Assembly (NCBI GenBank): GCA_024281825.1 | Contig: JAMWZY010000001.1 | Location: 413,826 to 477,825, forward strand | Reading direction: 5' to 3' | DNA: 64,000 nt | Origin: Nitrosomonas sp. | GTDB lineage: Bacteria > Pseudomonadota > Gammaproteobacteria > Burkholderiales > Nitrosomonadaceae | Shown here: in pieces, positions 56,681-64,000 of the stretch | Numbering within the stretch: position 1 is the first letter of the stretch | How the letters are laid out: every line of letters starts with the position of its first letter | Made by a program: the position numbers and the translations under genes | The notes under the pieces: model-generated | Seen by the model: the letters and a program-made list of their open reading frames with translations, nothing else | What the model was told of the DNA's origin: nothing | The model's database searches: none

Positions 56681-57598
56681 ATGTTGCCCGCGCTTGAAAT
56701 TAAAGCAATCTACAAAAGCTACGGTCGGTTCCCGGTGCTACAGGATGTCAGTTTAGCGATCCAATCGGGTGAGTTTTTTGCATTACTCGGCCCGAATGGT
56801 GCCGGAAAAACCACGCTGATTAGCATTATTGCTGGCTTGACATTGGCTACCAGCGGTTCCGTTCATGTCATGGGTTACAATGTGGTAACGCACTATCAAA
56901 ATGCACGGCTCAATTTGGGGGTAGTGCCTCAGGAGCTGGTATTTGATCCGTTTTTTACCGTGCGGGAAATATTGCTGATTCAGTCCGGCTATTATGGCAT
57001 CAAACAGAATACGCGCTGGATTGATGAAATCCTTGCGCGGCTGGATTTAGCAGACAAAGCGGATGCCAATATGCGCAGCTTATCGGGTGGAATGAAGCGC
57101 AGGGTGCTGGTTGCGCAAGCGTTGGTACACAAGCCGCCTGTGATTATTCTGGATGAGCCAACTGCGGGCGTAGACGTTGAATTGCGTCAGACGTTATGGG
57201 AATTTATCAAACAGTTGAATCGCGATGGCCACACCATTGTGTTGACAACGCATTATTTGGAAGAAGCCGAAACACTTTGCAATCGGGTTGCGATGCTAAA
57301 ACAAGGACGAATCATCGCACTGGATACGACACAAAACTTGATCAAAAAAATTCCGCATGGCCACACAGTGCGGTTGCGATTACAACCGGATGTTTTACCG
57401 CATGAATTAAAGCACTTGCAGGTCAGTTGCCGGGATGGAACAATCGAATTGCACTTGGAGAGTTACCAACAGATTGAATGGGTTTTGGCTTCGCTACGCA
57501 CAGCCAAGATTGAAGTTCAAGAGTTTCGTTTACAACAACCGGATCTGGAAGATGTTTTTGTGTCGTTGATGAAAAGCGACCGGAGTGATTTACAATGA
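56681..57598 (+). CDS. ABC-2-type transporter ATP-binding protein (YadG-like)
   Basis: Cytoplasmic ATPase: Walker A LGPNGAGKTT near residue 37, signature SLSGGMKRR near 136, Walker B PVIILDEPTAGVD near 157 and the H-loop TTHYLEEAE. 305 residues with a C-terminal extension of about 90. It overlaps the permease gene by 4 bases. Export substrate unknown. The mlaC/mlaB/yadG/yadH/bolA order is a betaproteobacterial pattern. Confidence 0.9.
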   Translation: MLPALEIKAIYKSYGRFPVLQDVSLAIQSGEFFALLGPNGAGKTTLISIIAGLTLATSGSVHVMGYNVVTHYQNARLNLGVVPQELVFDPFFTVREILLIQSGYYGIKQNTRWIDEILARLDLADKADANMRSLSGGMKRRVLVAQALVHKPPVIILDEPTAGVDVELRQTLWEFIKQLNRDGHTIVLTTHYLEEAETLCNRVAMLKQGRIIALDTTQNLIKKIPHGHTVRLRLQPDVLPHELKHLQVSCRDGTIELHLESYQQIEWVLASLRTAKIEVQEFRLQQPDLEDVFVSLMKSDRSDLQ

Positions 57599-58350
57599 CG
57601 GCCTTCTTGACCTTGTTTCATAAGGAATTGCTACGCTTCTGGAAAGTTGGATTTCAAACTATCCTGGCACCTATGGTTTCAACGTTATTGTATTTGCTTA
57701 TTTTTCTCCATGTACTGGATGCCCATAAGGAAGTTTATCCGGGTATTCCTTACACTATTTTCTTGATTCCTGGTTTAGTGATGATGGCCGTCATTCAAAA
57801 TGCCTTCGCTAATGCCTCATCCAGCATGATTCAGTCAAAAATCAGTGGTAATATCGTGTTTATCTTGTTATCGCCACTGACGTATCAGCAAATATTTTAT
57901 GCCTATGTGCTGGCTTCTATTGCTCGCGGGCTGCTGGTTGGGCTCGGTGTTTACTTGATTACCTTGATATTTTTTGATATTCCATTGCACCTGCCGCTGT
58001 GGGCGATACTTTTTGTAGTGTTGGGTAGCGCTATTCTGGGTGCGCTGGGTTTGATTGCTGGTATTTGGGCGGATAAATTTGACCAGTTGGCTGCTTTTCA
58101 AAATTTCATTATCTTACCGCTTAGTTTTCTATCCGGTGTTTTTTATACCATCCATGCACTGCCAACAGGATGGCAGTATCTATCTCATTTAAATCCTTTT
58201 TTTTATATGATTGATGGATTTCGTTACGGCTACTTTGGTGTGTCGGATATTTCGCCTTATGTTAGTCTCGTGATTGTGGCAATATGTTTAGTAGGGATTT
58301 CGATAATCGCCATTCGATTATTAAAAATGGGTTACAAATTGCGTCATTGA
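57595..58350 (+). CDS. ABC-2-type transporter permease (YadH-like)
   Basis: Six TM helices across 251 residues with the ABC-2 signature in the loop near PLSFLSGVFYTIHALPTGWQYLSHLNP. Forms an exporter with the upstream ATPase, to which it is translationally coupled (ATGA). Substrate unknown. Confidence 0.9.
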   Translation: MTAFLTLFHKELLRFWKVGFQTILAPMVSTLLYLLIFLHVLDAHKEVYPGIPYTIFLIPGLVMMAVIQNAFANASSSMIQSKISGNIVFILLSPLTYQQIFYAYVLASIARGLLVGLGVYLITLIFFDIPLHLPLWAILFVVLGSAILGALGLIAGIWADKFDQLAAFQNFIILPLSFLSGVFYTIHALPTGWQYLSHLNPFFYMIDGFRYGYFGVSDISPYVSLVIVAICLVGISIIAIRLLKMGYKLRH

Positions 58351-58399
58351 ATGTGAAGAATAATACCAATCCAACGCTTATTAAAAATAGGGAGAGAAT

Positions 58400-58642
58400 A
58401 TGATTACCGCAGAACAGGTAAAAGTTTACATTGAAACAGCGCTGCCTTGCGAACATGTAGTCGTTGAAGGTGAAGATGGCCGTCATTTTCAGGCTTGTAT
58501 TGTCAGTGGGCAGTTTCAAGGTAAAAGTATGGTGCAACAGCACCAGTTGGTTTATAAATCGTTAGGTGAACGGATGAATCAGGAGATTCACGCGCTTTCG
58601 ATCAAGACATTTACGCCTGAGCAATGGGCGAATCAAGTGTAG
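58400..58642 (+). CDS. BolA-family protein (IbaG-like)
   Basis: 80-residue BolA protein; relatives bind [2Fe-2S] clusters with monothiol glutaredoxins. Features: helix MITAEQVKVYIETALPCEHV, the central strand-loop VEGEDGRHFQACIVSGQFQGKSMVQQHQLVYKSLGERM and the terminal IHALSIKTFTPEQW. GGAGAG lies 8 bases before the ATG. Sequence and context after yadGH fit the IbaG subgroup next to murA. Confidence 0.9.
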   Translation: MITAEQVKVYIETALPCEHVVVEGEDGRHFQACIVSGQFQGKSMVQQHQLVYKSLGERMNQEIHALSIKTFTPEQWANQV

Positions 58643-58740
58643 TTGTTGGTGGAAGTACTTGATAAGATTTAACTATAGGGACATCGCTTGTTAATTGCAG
58701 GTTGTATGCTCATCGATAACACTTAATCCTCTTTTTTATT

Positions 58741-59538
58741 TTGCTGCGAATTCCATTGTTTAGGATATTGGGTGCCATTGCCGGCTATTTTGTTTTTGGC
58801 TTTTTCGGCATCTTCATCGGTTATTTTGTAGGTAGTCTGATAGATCGTTCGATCAGACTGGGTGTGTCGGGCATGAATCCTTTTACGGCTGTGCGTCGGC
58901 AATCGGTTTTTCTCAAAACGGCGTTTATCATGATGGGTGCGCTTGCCAAATCTGATGGGCGCATTTCGGAATCAGAAGTGTCGCATGTTGAACAGTTCAT
59001 GCAGAAGCTGGGTATGAATTCGCAGCACCGACTCAAAGCAATTACTTTATTCAAACAAGGTGCTACAGTTGACTACGATATTCACCCACAACTGAATGAG
59101 TTTTTGGCGGTTTGTGGCAACGCTGATAACTTGAAACAGATGTTACTGATTTACCTCGTTATCATGGGGTTATCGGATGGCGAGCTTAATGCTGACGAAC
59201 ATGGCTTATTGGAAACCATTGCTGCACGCCTTGGTTACAATGCCTTGGCACTTGATCAGCTTATTAATATGGTGATGAATCGTGCGCATTTCGCCGATGG
59301 CCAAGCTACATCGCCATATGCACTCGATGATGCTTACAAAGCTTTGGGAGTTGATCAAAATAGCACAGACGAAGAAATTAAGCGCGCATATCGTAAGTTA
59401 ATGAGCCAATACCATCCGGATAAGCTGATTGGTCAGGGGGTTCCAGAAGAAATGATTGCAATTGCTACAGAACAAGCCAAAGAAGTACAAACTGCCTATA
59501 ATTTGATTAAGAAAAATCGTGAACATAATCGTGCGTGA
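58741..59538 (+). CDS. DjlA-like membrane-anchored J-domain co-chaperone
   Basis: 265 residues: N-terminal TM with glycine pattern (FGFFGIFIGYFVGSLIDR, residues about 14-35), a TerB-like domain (KTAFIMMGALAKSDGRISESE) and a C-terminal J domain (ALGVDQNSTDEEIKRAYRKL, with HPD in SQYHPDKL). It stimulates DnaK. The start is TTG 58741; no in-frame ATG occurs until residue 41, inside the conserved region, and ribosome-site support is poor. Confidence 0.9.
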   Translation: MLRIPLFRILGAIAGYFVFGFFGIFIGYFVGSLIDRSIRLGVSGMNPFTAVRRQSVFLKTAFIMMGALAKSDGRISESEVSHVEQFMQKLGMNSQHRLKAITLFKQGATVDYDIHPQLNEFLAVCGNADNLKQMLLIYLVIMGLSDGELNADEHGLLETIAARLGYNALALDQLINMVMNRAHFADGQATSPYALDDAYKALGVDQNSTDEEIKRAYRKLMSQYHPDKLIGQGVPEEMIAIATEQAKEVQTAYNLIKKNREHNRA

Positions 59539-59732
59539 GATTTAGTTGGTTGCTCAGGCCGGATTAATTAACTTCCTATCATTGAACAAGGCAGGGATAC
59601 GTTTTAAGGTATTGTCTTGTGATTCTATCGGACCATCATCGCTACTAATGGATGTGTCTTGCTATAGCAAGGCTCTAAACAACATGGAAGTTACTACATA
59701 ATGATTGCTATGTACTTTCCTAGAAGATTATC

Positions 59733-60407
59733 TTGAATATTCTGGCTCTTGAGACTTCAACAGAATTTTGCTCGGTGGCGCTGTTGAGAAGCGCCGATAT
59801 TCTGCATACGGAACGGCATGCCGGCAATCAACATTCCGAACTGATACTATCGATGGTGAGTGATTTGTTGCTGGAATCAAAAATATCTTTACAGCAATTA
59901 GATGGTATTGCTTTTGGGGAAGGCCCTGGATCGTTTACGGGGCTGCGGATCGCTTGTGGTGTTGCACAAGGTCTTGCATTTGCAATGAATATACCTGTCG
60001 TTGGCGTTAGTACGCTTAAGGCACTCGCAACACAAGTCGGAAATACCAAAGTAGTTGTGGCTCTCGATGCCCGCATGGGGGAGATTTACCATGCGGTATA
60101 TGAAAAAATAACTGACCAGGATTGGAAAACAGTGAATGCCCCAGTTTTGTGCGCGCCGAGAAATGCACCAGACTTAACAGGAAACAACTGGATAGGCTGT
60201 GGCAGTGGTTTTGATGTCTTCAACAACGAGCTGAGCGAACGGTATTGCAATCACATTCAAGAAATTCGCAGCGGCCTATTTCCGCGCGCGAAAGAGATCG
60301 CGCAATTGGCGTTGCCGGTACTCGAGTGTGGCGATGGTGTTCATCCATCTGCAGCAGTACCGAGTTATATTCGCAATAAAGTCGCGTTGAAAGAAAGTGA
60401 ACGATAA
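59733..60407 (+). CDS. tsaB: tRNA threonylcarbamoyladenosine modification protein TsaB
   Basis: Non-catalytic partner of TsaD in forming t6A37. The N-terminal MNILALETSTEFCSVALL and the EGPGSFTGLRIACGVAQGLAF motif are typical. TTG 59733 is the start and only choice matching the family N-terminus. 224 residues. Followed 5 bases later by rimI, the usual arrangement. Confidence 0.93.
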   Translation: MNILALETSTEFCSVALLRSADILHTERHAGNQHSELILSMVSDLLLESKISLQQLDGIAFGEGPGSFTGLRIACGVAQGLAFAMNIPVVGVSTLKALATQVGNTKVVVALDARMGEIYHAVYEKITDQDWKTVNAPVLCAPRNAPDLTGNNWIGCGSGFDVFNNELSERYCNHIQEIRSGLFPRAKEIAQLALPVLECGDGVHPSAAVPSYIRNKVALKESER

Positions 60408-60412
60408 TAAGT

Positions 60413-60868
60413 ATGTCGATAGAGCCCGCAATTGAAATTCGAGAAATGTGTCTCGAAGATGTACAACAAGTGATTTTAATTGAGAGGGAAATCTTTCTTT
60501 TTCCTTGGTCGCCTGGGAATTTTTCAGACTCTATCAGGTCAGGCTATGTTTGCAGAGCTATCGTTAAGGGAAGTACCATACTGGGCTATGGAATTACCAT
60601 GATGAGTCCTGAAGAGGCGCATATTTTGACATTGGGCGTGAGTGCTAATTGGCAAAAAAAAGGTTTGGGTAAAATGCTGATTGAGTATTTTACTGACTAT
60701 GCACGTTTAGAAAATGCGAAATCGATTTGGCTCGATGTGAGGGAGTCTAATCGAGGCGCGGTCAGCCTGTATAAAAAAATGGGATTCATACACGTTGCCA
60801 TTCGTAAGGGCTATTATCCTGCTATGTGGGGGCGTGAAGATGCGTTGGTTATGAAACTGGAATTATGA
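60413..60868 (+). CDS. rimI: Ribosomal protein S18-alanine N-acetyltransferase RimI
   Basis: GNAT enzyme. Acetyl-CoA site LGVSANWQKKGLGKMLIEYF near residues 76-95, then SIWLDVRESNRGAVSLYKKMGF and a tyrosine near RKGYYP. 151 residues. It overlaps the uracil-DNA glycosylase gene by 4 bases, so tsaB-rimI-udg form an operon. Confidence 0.93.
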   Translation: MSIEPAIEIREMCLEDVQQVILIEREIFLFPWSPGNFSDSIRSGYVCRAIVKGSTILGYGITMMSPEEAHILTLGVSANWQKKGLGKMLIEYFTDYARLENAKSIWLDVRESNRGAVSLYKKMGFIHVAIRKGYYPAMWGREDALVMKLEL

Positions 60869-61596
60869 ATAATCGACGCAAGAAGATTTTGCATGAACTC
60901 GGCCTAACACCGATATGGAAGATAAGAACGGATTCTATACCGGAACCAATGGCTTCTGAGTCTCGTGAGATAGCATCAGGTGCGATGGGCGATCTTTCCA
61001 CACTCGCACCAGAAATTACACGCGATCATTCAGTCCACGAGATGAATTGGGATCAACTCAAACTTGCCGTATCACAATGCACCGCTTGCTCACTTTGCCA
61101 GACACGAAAAAACACGGTATTTGGGGTTGGAGACGAGCAAGCGGGTTGGCTTTTTGTGGGGGAGGGCCCCGGTGCGCGAGAAGATGAGATCGGTGAGCCT
61201 TTTGTGGGACAAGCTGGTAAACTTCTCGATCAAATGCTTGTTGCAATTGGTTTGAAGCGCGGTGATGGGGTTTATATCGCAAATATCGTTAAATGCCGGC
61301 CACCGAGTAACCGCAACCCATCAGACACCGAAATCAGCGCATGTGAGCCTTTTCTAAACCGGCAAATTCAATTAATTTCTCCGAAGCTGATTATCGCACT
61401 GGGTAAAGTTTCTGCAGGAAGCTTACTCAACCGGAGCGACAGCTTGTCGAGTATGCGTGGAAAGATTCATGATTATTCGGGAATACCATTAATCGTGACT
61501 TATCATCCGGCTTATTTGCTGCGGGCGCTTCCGGATAAAGCTAAAGCATGGAAAGACCTATGTTTTGCTAAAGCGACGATGCAATCCTTGTTGTGA
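60865..61596 (+). CDS. Family 4-type uracil-DNA glycosylase (Fe-S)
   Basis: Removes uracil from DNA. The N-terminal 60 residues are non-conserved; the enzyme core starts at CTACSLCQTRKNTVFG and has GEGPGAREDEIGEPFVGQAGKLL, VKCRPPSNRNPSDTEISACEPFL and YHPAYLLR. The four cysteines (CxxC, C in VKC, C in SAC) are those of the [4Fe-4S] cluster. 243 residues. Last gene of the tsaB-rimI unit; the region changes character just downstream. Confidence 0.92.
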   Translation: MNNRRKKILHELGLTPIWKIRTDSIPEPMASESREIASGAMGDLSTLAPEITRDHSVHEMNWDQLKLAVSQCTACSLCQTRKNTVFGVGDEQAGWLFVGEGPGAREDEIGEPFVGQAGKLLDQMLVAIGLKRGDGVYIANIVKCRPPSNRNPSDTEISACEPFLNRQIQLISPKLIIALGKVSAGSLLNRSDSLSSMRGKIHDYSGIPLIVTYHPAYLLRALPDKAKAWKDLCFAKATMQSLL

Positions 61597-61673
61597 CTCT
61601 ACTTGCGTGTTAATCGCTGAGAAATATCTATTTAAGATAAGATGGATTTCTCAAGTAATAATAGTATCTTTCC

Positions 61674-63357
61674 TTGGCTACCATGGAATATGTGCACGAA
61701 ATAAATCCGCAAGCGGTGATGCGTGGCTATGGACAGGAGCTGAATCCCGAAAGTTACGCCATCTGCAAAGCGGATATGCTGATCAAAGGACAGGAAGTCA
61801 GCAATATCAAATTGGGCAACACCTTATCAAACGATCAACTGCATACCGGCAAATTTGACTACATGCTATCCAACCCGCCGTTTGGCGTCGATTGGAAAAA
61901 AATCGAACAAACCATCAAGGACGAACATACGCAAAAAGGCTTTGCCGGACGCTTTGGCCCCGGCCTGCCACGGGTCTCGGATGGCTCGCTGTTATTCCTG
62001 CTGCATCTCATCAGCAAGTTGCACGATGCTGCCGCTGGCGGGGCGCGCATCGGCATCATTCTGAACGGCTCACCACTGTTTACCGGCGGCGCGGGTTCGG
62101 GGGAATCCGAGATTCGCCGTTACGTTCTCGAAGCCGATTTGCTGGAAGCCATCGTCGCATTACCCACGGATATGTTCTACAACACCGGCATTGCCACCTA
62201 TGTGTGGATATTATCGAATAAAAAAGCCGCCGAACGCAAAGGCAAAGTGCAGTTGATCAATAGTGTGAACCTGTGCAGCAAAATGCGTAAATCGTTGGGT
62301 TCCAAACGCAATGTGATGGAAGAAGACGACATCGCCACCATCACCCGCGCCTTTGGGGCATTTGAAGCGATTAAAGCGCGTGAACTGGACAAACCCAATG
62401 ATCAAAAAAGCAACCGTGGCCGCCAATCCGAGAACCCCAAAACAGCCCCTGCTAAAACCTTTGCCAGCAAAATCTTCCCGACCCATGCCTTCGGTTATCG
62501 CCGCATCACCATTGAACGCCCGTTACGGCTTTCCTATCAATTCAGCGATGCACGCCTGGCGGAATGCCGCTACGTCCCCGGCGCACTGAATGCGGCGATG
62601 CAATGGATTTACCAGGAATACAGTTCGTGGGAAGGCAAAACTTGGACGGATGCGGAAGATTGTCAGCACTATGGCGATGTGGTTGAGCACGAAGAGGCCA
62701 TCCGCCGTTACTTCAAAACCCACTTTTCTGAACTGAAAGAAGCACAGACCAAGGATCTGCTTGATCGAAACCTGGCTGGAACAAAAACAGGTGCTGCTGA
62801 AAGCCAAACAACTGCAAGCCGTCATCGGCACCAAGCAATATGACGACATGAGTGGTTTTGACGAAGTGCTCAAGGTTGCCTGCAAGCAGCAGGGCATCAC
62901 GCTGGAAGCTAAAGAGAAAAAACAAATCACCGATGCGGTGAGCTGGAAGAATCCGGATGCGGAGAAAGTCATCCGAAAAATTCACGCAGGCAAGGCCAAT
63001 CCGATTTACGGCTTGTTTGAAGTCACTGGCACTGACGGCAAGAAAAAGGCGGTGGAATATCAGCCCGATGGCGACTTGCGCGATTTTGAGAATGTCAGCC
63101 TGGCCTCCTCCCAATCCGTGAACACGATCAACGAAGCGTATTTCCTGAAAGAAGTGCAGCCGCATGTGCCGGATGCGTGGATCGATGCCAGTAAGAAAGA
63201 CGACAAGGATCAGCAAGTGGGCATCGTCGGTTATGAAATTCCGTTTAACCGGCATTTTTACCGGTATCAACCACCACGGGATTTGGCCGAGATCGATGCA
63301 GATCTGGATGCGATATCTGCCGAGATTATGAAATTGCTGCAGGAGGTGCATTCCTGA
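61674..63357 (+). pseudogene. hsdM: Type I restriction-modification methylase HsdM, 5'-truncated and frameshifted
   Basis: Adenine-N6 methyltransferase subunit remnant. The sequence begins inside the catalytic domain ([25 protein letters not shown]): the N-terminal helical domain and SAM motif I are absent. Motif [12 protein letters not shown] is intact. The frame then breaks near 62755-62765: 61674-62843 continues only into an unrelated tail (TGAAESQ), while the true C-terminal part ([16 protein letters not shown] to the stop at 63357) is in the next frame (a +1 shift). Its GC is higher than that of neighbours, which fits horizontal origin. It cannot be an active methylase as sequenced. Confidence 0.88.
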
Positions 63358-63370
63358 TGCCCATTTCACT

Positions 63371-63515
63371 GTCGTTCCCGCATGCCATCTCCCCCTCGTC
63401 ATTCCTGCGTGATGTAAGCAGGAATCCCAAACACAACAATTTATCGTCAACGCGGCTTTTTAAACGGAATCACAGCTTCAGTGCTGGATTCCCGCTAAGA
63501 GCATGCGGGAATGAC
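63371..63515. repeat. 145-bp palindromic mobile-repeat (MITE/REP-like) between hsdM and hsdS
   Basis: The ends are 15-bp inverted repeats (63371-63385 and 63501-63515) with one mismatch, built around TTCCCGCATGC. Two internal hairpins occur: ATTCCTGC (63401-63408) with GCAGGAAT (63418-63425), and ATTCCCGC (63488-63495) with GCGGGAAT (63505-63512). The ATTCCCGC motif is of the type seen in dispersed proteobacterial repeats. No target duplication is visible. Confidence 0.75.
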
Positions 63516-63531
63516 GGAGTGGGAGTGTTTT

Positions 63532-63665
63532 ATGGGAAGTAAATATCAAGCGTATCCTGAATATAAGGATTCAGGGGTTGAGTGGCTAGGTTGCATACCT
63601 AAGAATTGGCAAGTGGCTCCGCTTTTTAGTGTTGCTTCAACTGAGTCGATAAAGAATCAAGGTGG
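63532..63665 (+). pseudogene. hsdS: HsdS specificity subunit, 5' fragment
   Basis: Encodes MGSKYQAYPEYKDSGVEWLG followed by CIPKNWQV, the usual HsdS start. GGGAG lies 6 bases before the ATG, adjacent to the palindromic repeat. HsdS-like residues end at about 63660, where the sequence abruptly becomes hsdR in another frame; the open frame ends at 63714. No target recognition domain remains. Confidence 0.75.
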
Positions 63666-64000
63666 CTCAGTCTGTATGCGCGGCATTTACGCCCGATGTT
63701 GCGCGAAACGTTGATGGAAGAAGATAGCATCGATTTAAGCAGCGTATTGCTCAGCCACTACCGCTTGTCCAAAATTCGCCAGCAGGATTTGAAGTTACAA
63801 CAAGACACCGATGAATATCAGCTTAAACCCGGTGAGGGCCTGGGCACGGCCAGCGCTAAAGATAAGCAGGAAGAATTTCTGTCACAGATCATCAGCCGTT
63901 TGAATGAGCTTTTTATTACCGATCATCTGACAGAGAAAGACCTGGTGAATTACGCCTACACCATCCGGGATAAAGTCAGTGAGAATGCCTTGGTCATGAA
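63666..64000 (+). pseudogene. hsdR: HsdR restriction endonuclease, 3' fragment (continues past window)
   Basis: In the frame of 63666 the sequence reads LSLYARHLRPMLRETLMEED and then IDLSSVLLSHYRLSKIRQQD, LKPGEGLG and EEFLSQIISRLNELF, all from the C-terminal helical domain of type I HsdR. It follows the hsdS fragment without any helicase or nuclease domain, so a deletion removed the hsdS 3' part and most of hsdR. The frame is open to the window end. Confidence 0.8.

Noticed and set aside
63371-63515. CRISPR array
   Set aside because: Only inverted, not regularly spaced direct repeats; no spacers and no cas genes in the window.
63357-63542. 61-codon reading between hsdM and hsdS
   Set aside because: It is a translation of the palindromic repeat; the peptide has no protein-like character and the hairpins explain the sequence.

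Overview
The window looks like a chromosomal segment of an ammonia-oxidising betaproteobacterium of the Nitrosomonas type. This is an inference from moderate GC, the betaproteobacterial gene orders (TPR lipoprotein/lolB/ispE/tRNA-Gln/prs/rplY/pth/ychF, glyQ/glyS/gmhB/plsC, darP divergent from pmbA) and the overall feel of the proteins; no database search was possible. Most of it is ordinary core genome, broken by a surface-polysaccharide region and by two foreign-looking, decayed patches.

Layout. 1-5.9 kb: flagellar late-assembly block, flhA (3' part)-flhF-flhG-fliA, then the stator pair motC-motD. 6-8.1 kb: a small protein, a DUF2780 lipoprotein and a coiled-coil outer-membrane protein. 8.5-18.2 kb: exopolysaccharide region with a tyrosine phosphatase, a Wza-like exporter, a Wzc-like tyrosine kinase, two almost identical GT4 glycosyltransferases in tandem, a transposase relic, a CopZ-like protein and an AlgE-like porin. 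18.4-24.2 kb: sulfate activation (cysD, fused cysNC), a DHH phosphoesterase, galE and galU (UDP-sugar supply). 24.3-27.3 kb: aconitase carrying an unusual repeat-bearing insertion. 27.4-33 kb: DoxX protein, GST/HxlR divergent pair, ABC exporter, Hsp20, a two-TM protein with dodecin.

33-39.7 kb (minus strand): lnt, glyQ, glyS, gmhB, plsC and a YgjP-type metalloprotease. 40-49.1 kb (plus strand): TPR lipoprotein, minCDE, lolB, ispE, tRNA-Gln, prs, rplY, pth, ychF. 49.2-50.5 kb: a GC-rich, frameshifted Fic gene behind an array of GTCGCA motifs. 51-61.6 kb: DUF192 protein, darP, pmbA, TRAP permeases dctQM, mlaC-mlaB, an ABC-2 exporter pair, BolA, DjlA-like co-chaperone, tsaB, rimI and a family 4 uracil-DNA glycosylase. 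61.7 kb to the end: wreck of a type I restriction-modification locus (5'-truncated, frameshifted hsdM; a palindromic repeat; hsdS 5' end joined to hsdR 3' end).

How the parts relate: the phosphatase/kinase/exporter/glycosyltransferase set with galE and galU forms a plausible capsule or EPS pathway. The min and flagellar genes are complete and ordinary. The most unusual items are the aconitase insertion, the homogenised glycosyltransferase pair, the GmhB protein lacking its second catalytic Asp, the Fic locus and the collapsed R-M system. I found no convincing entirely new system; several local oddities are listed with tests.
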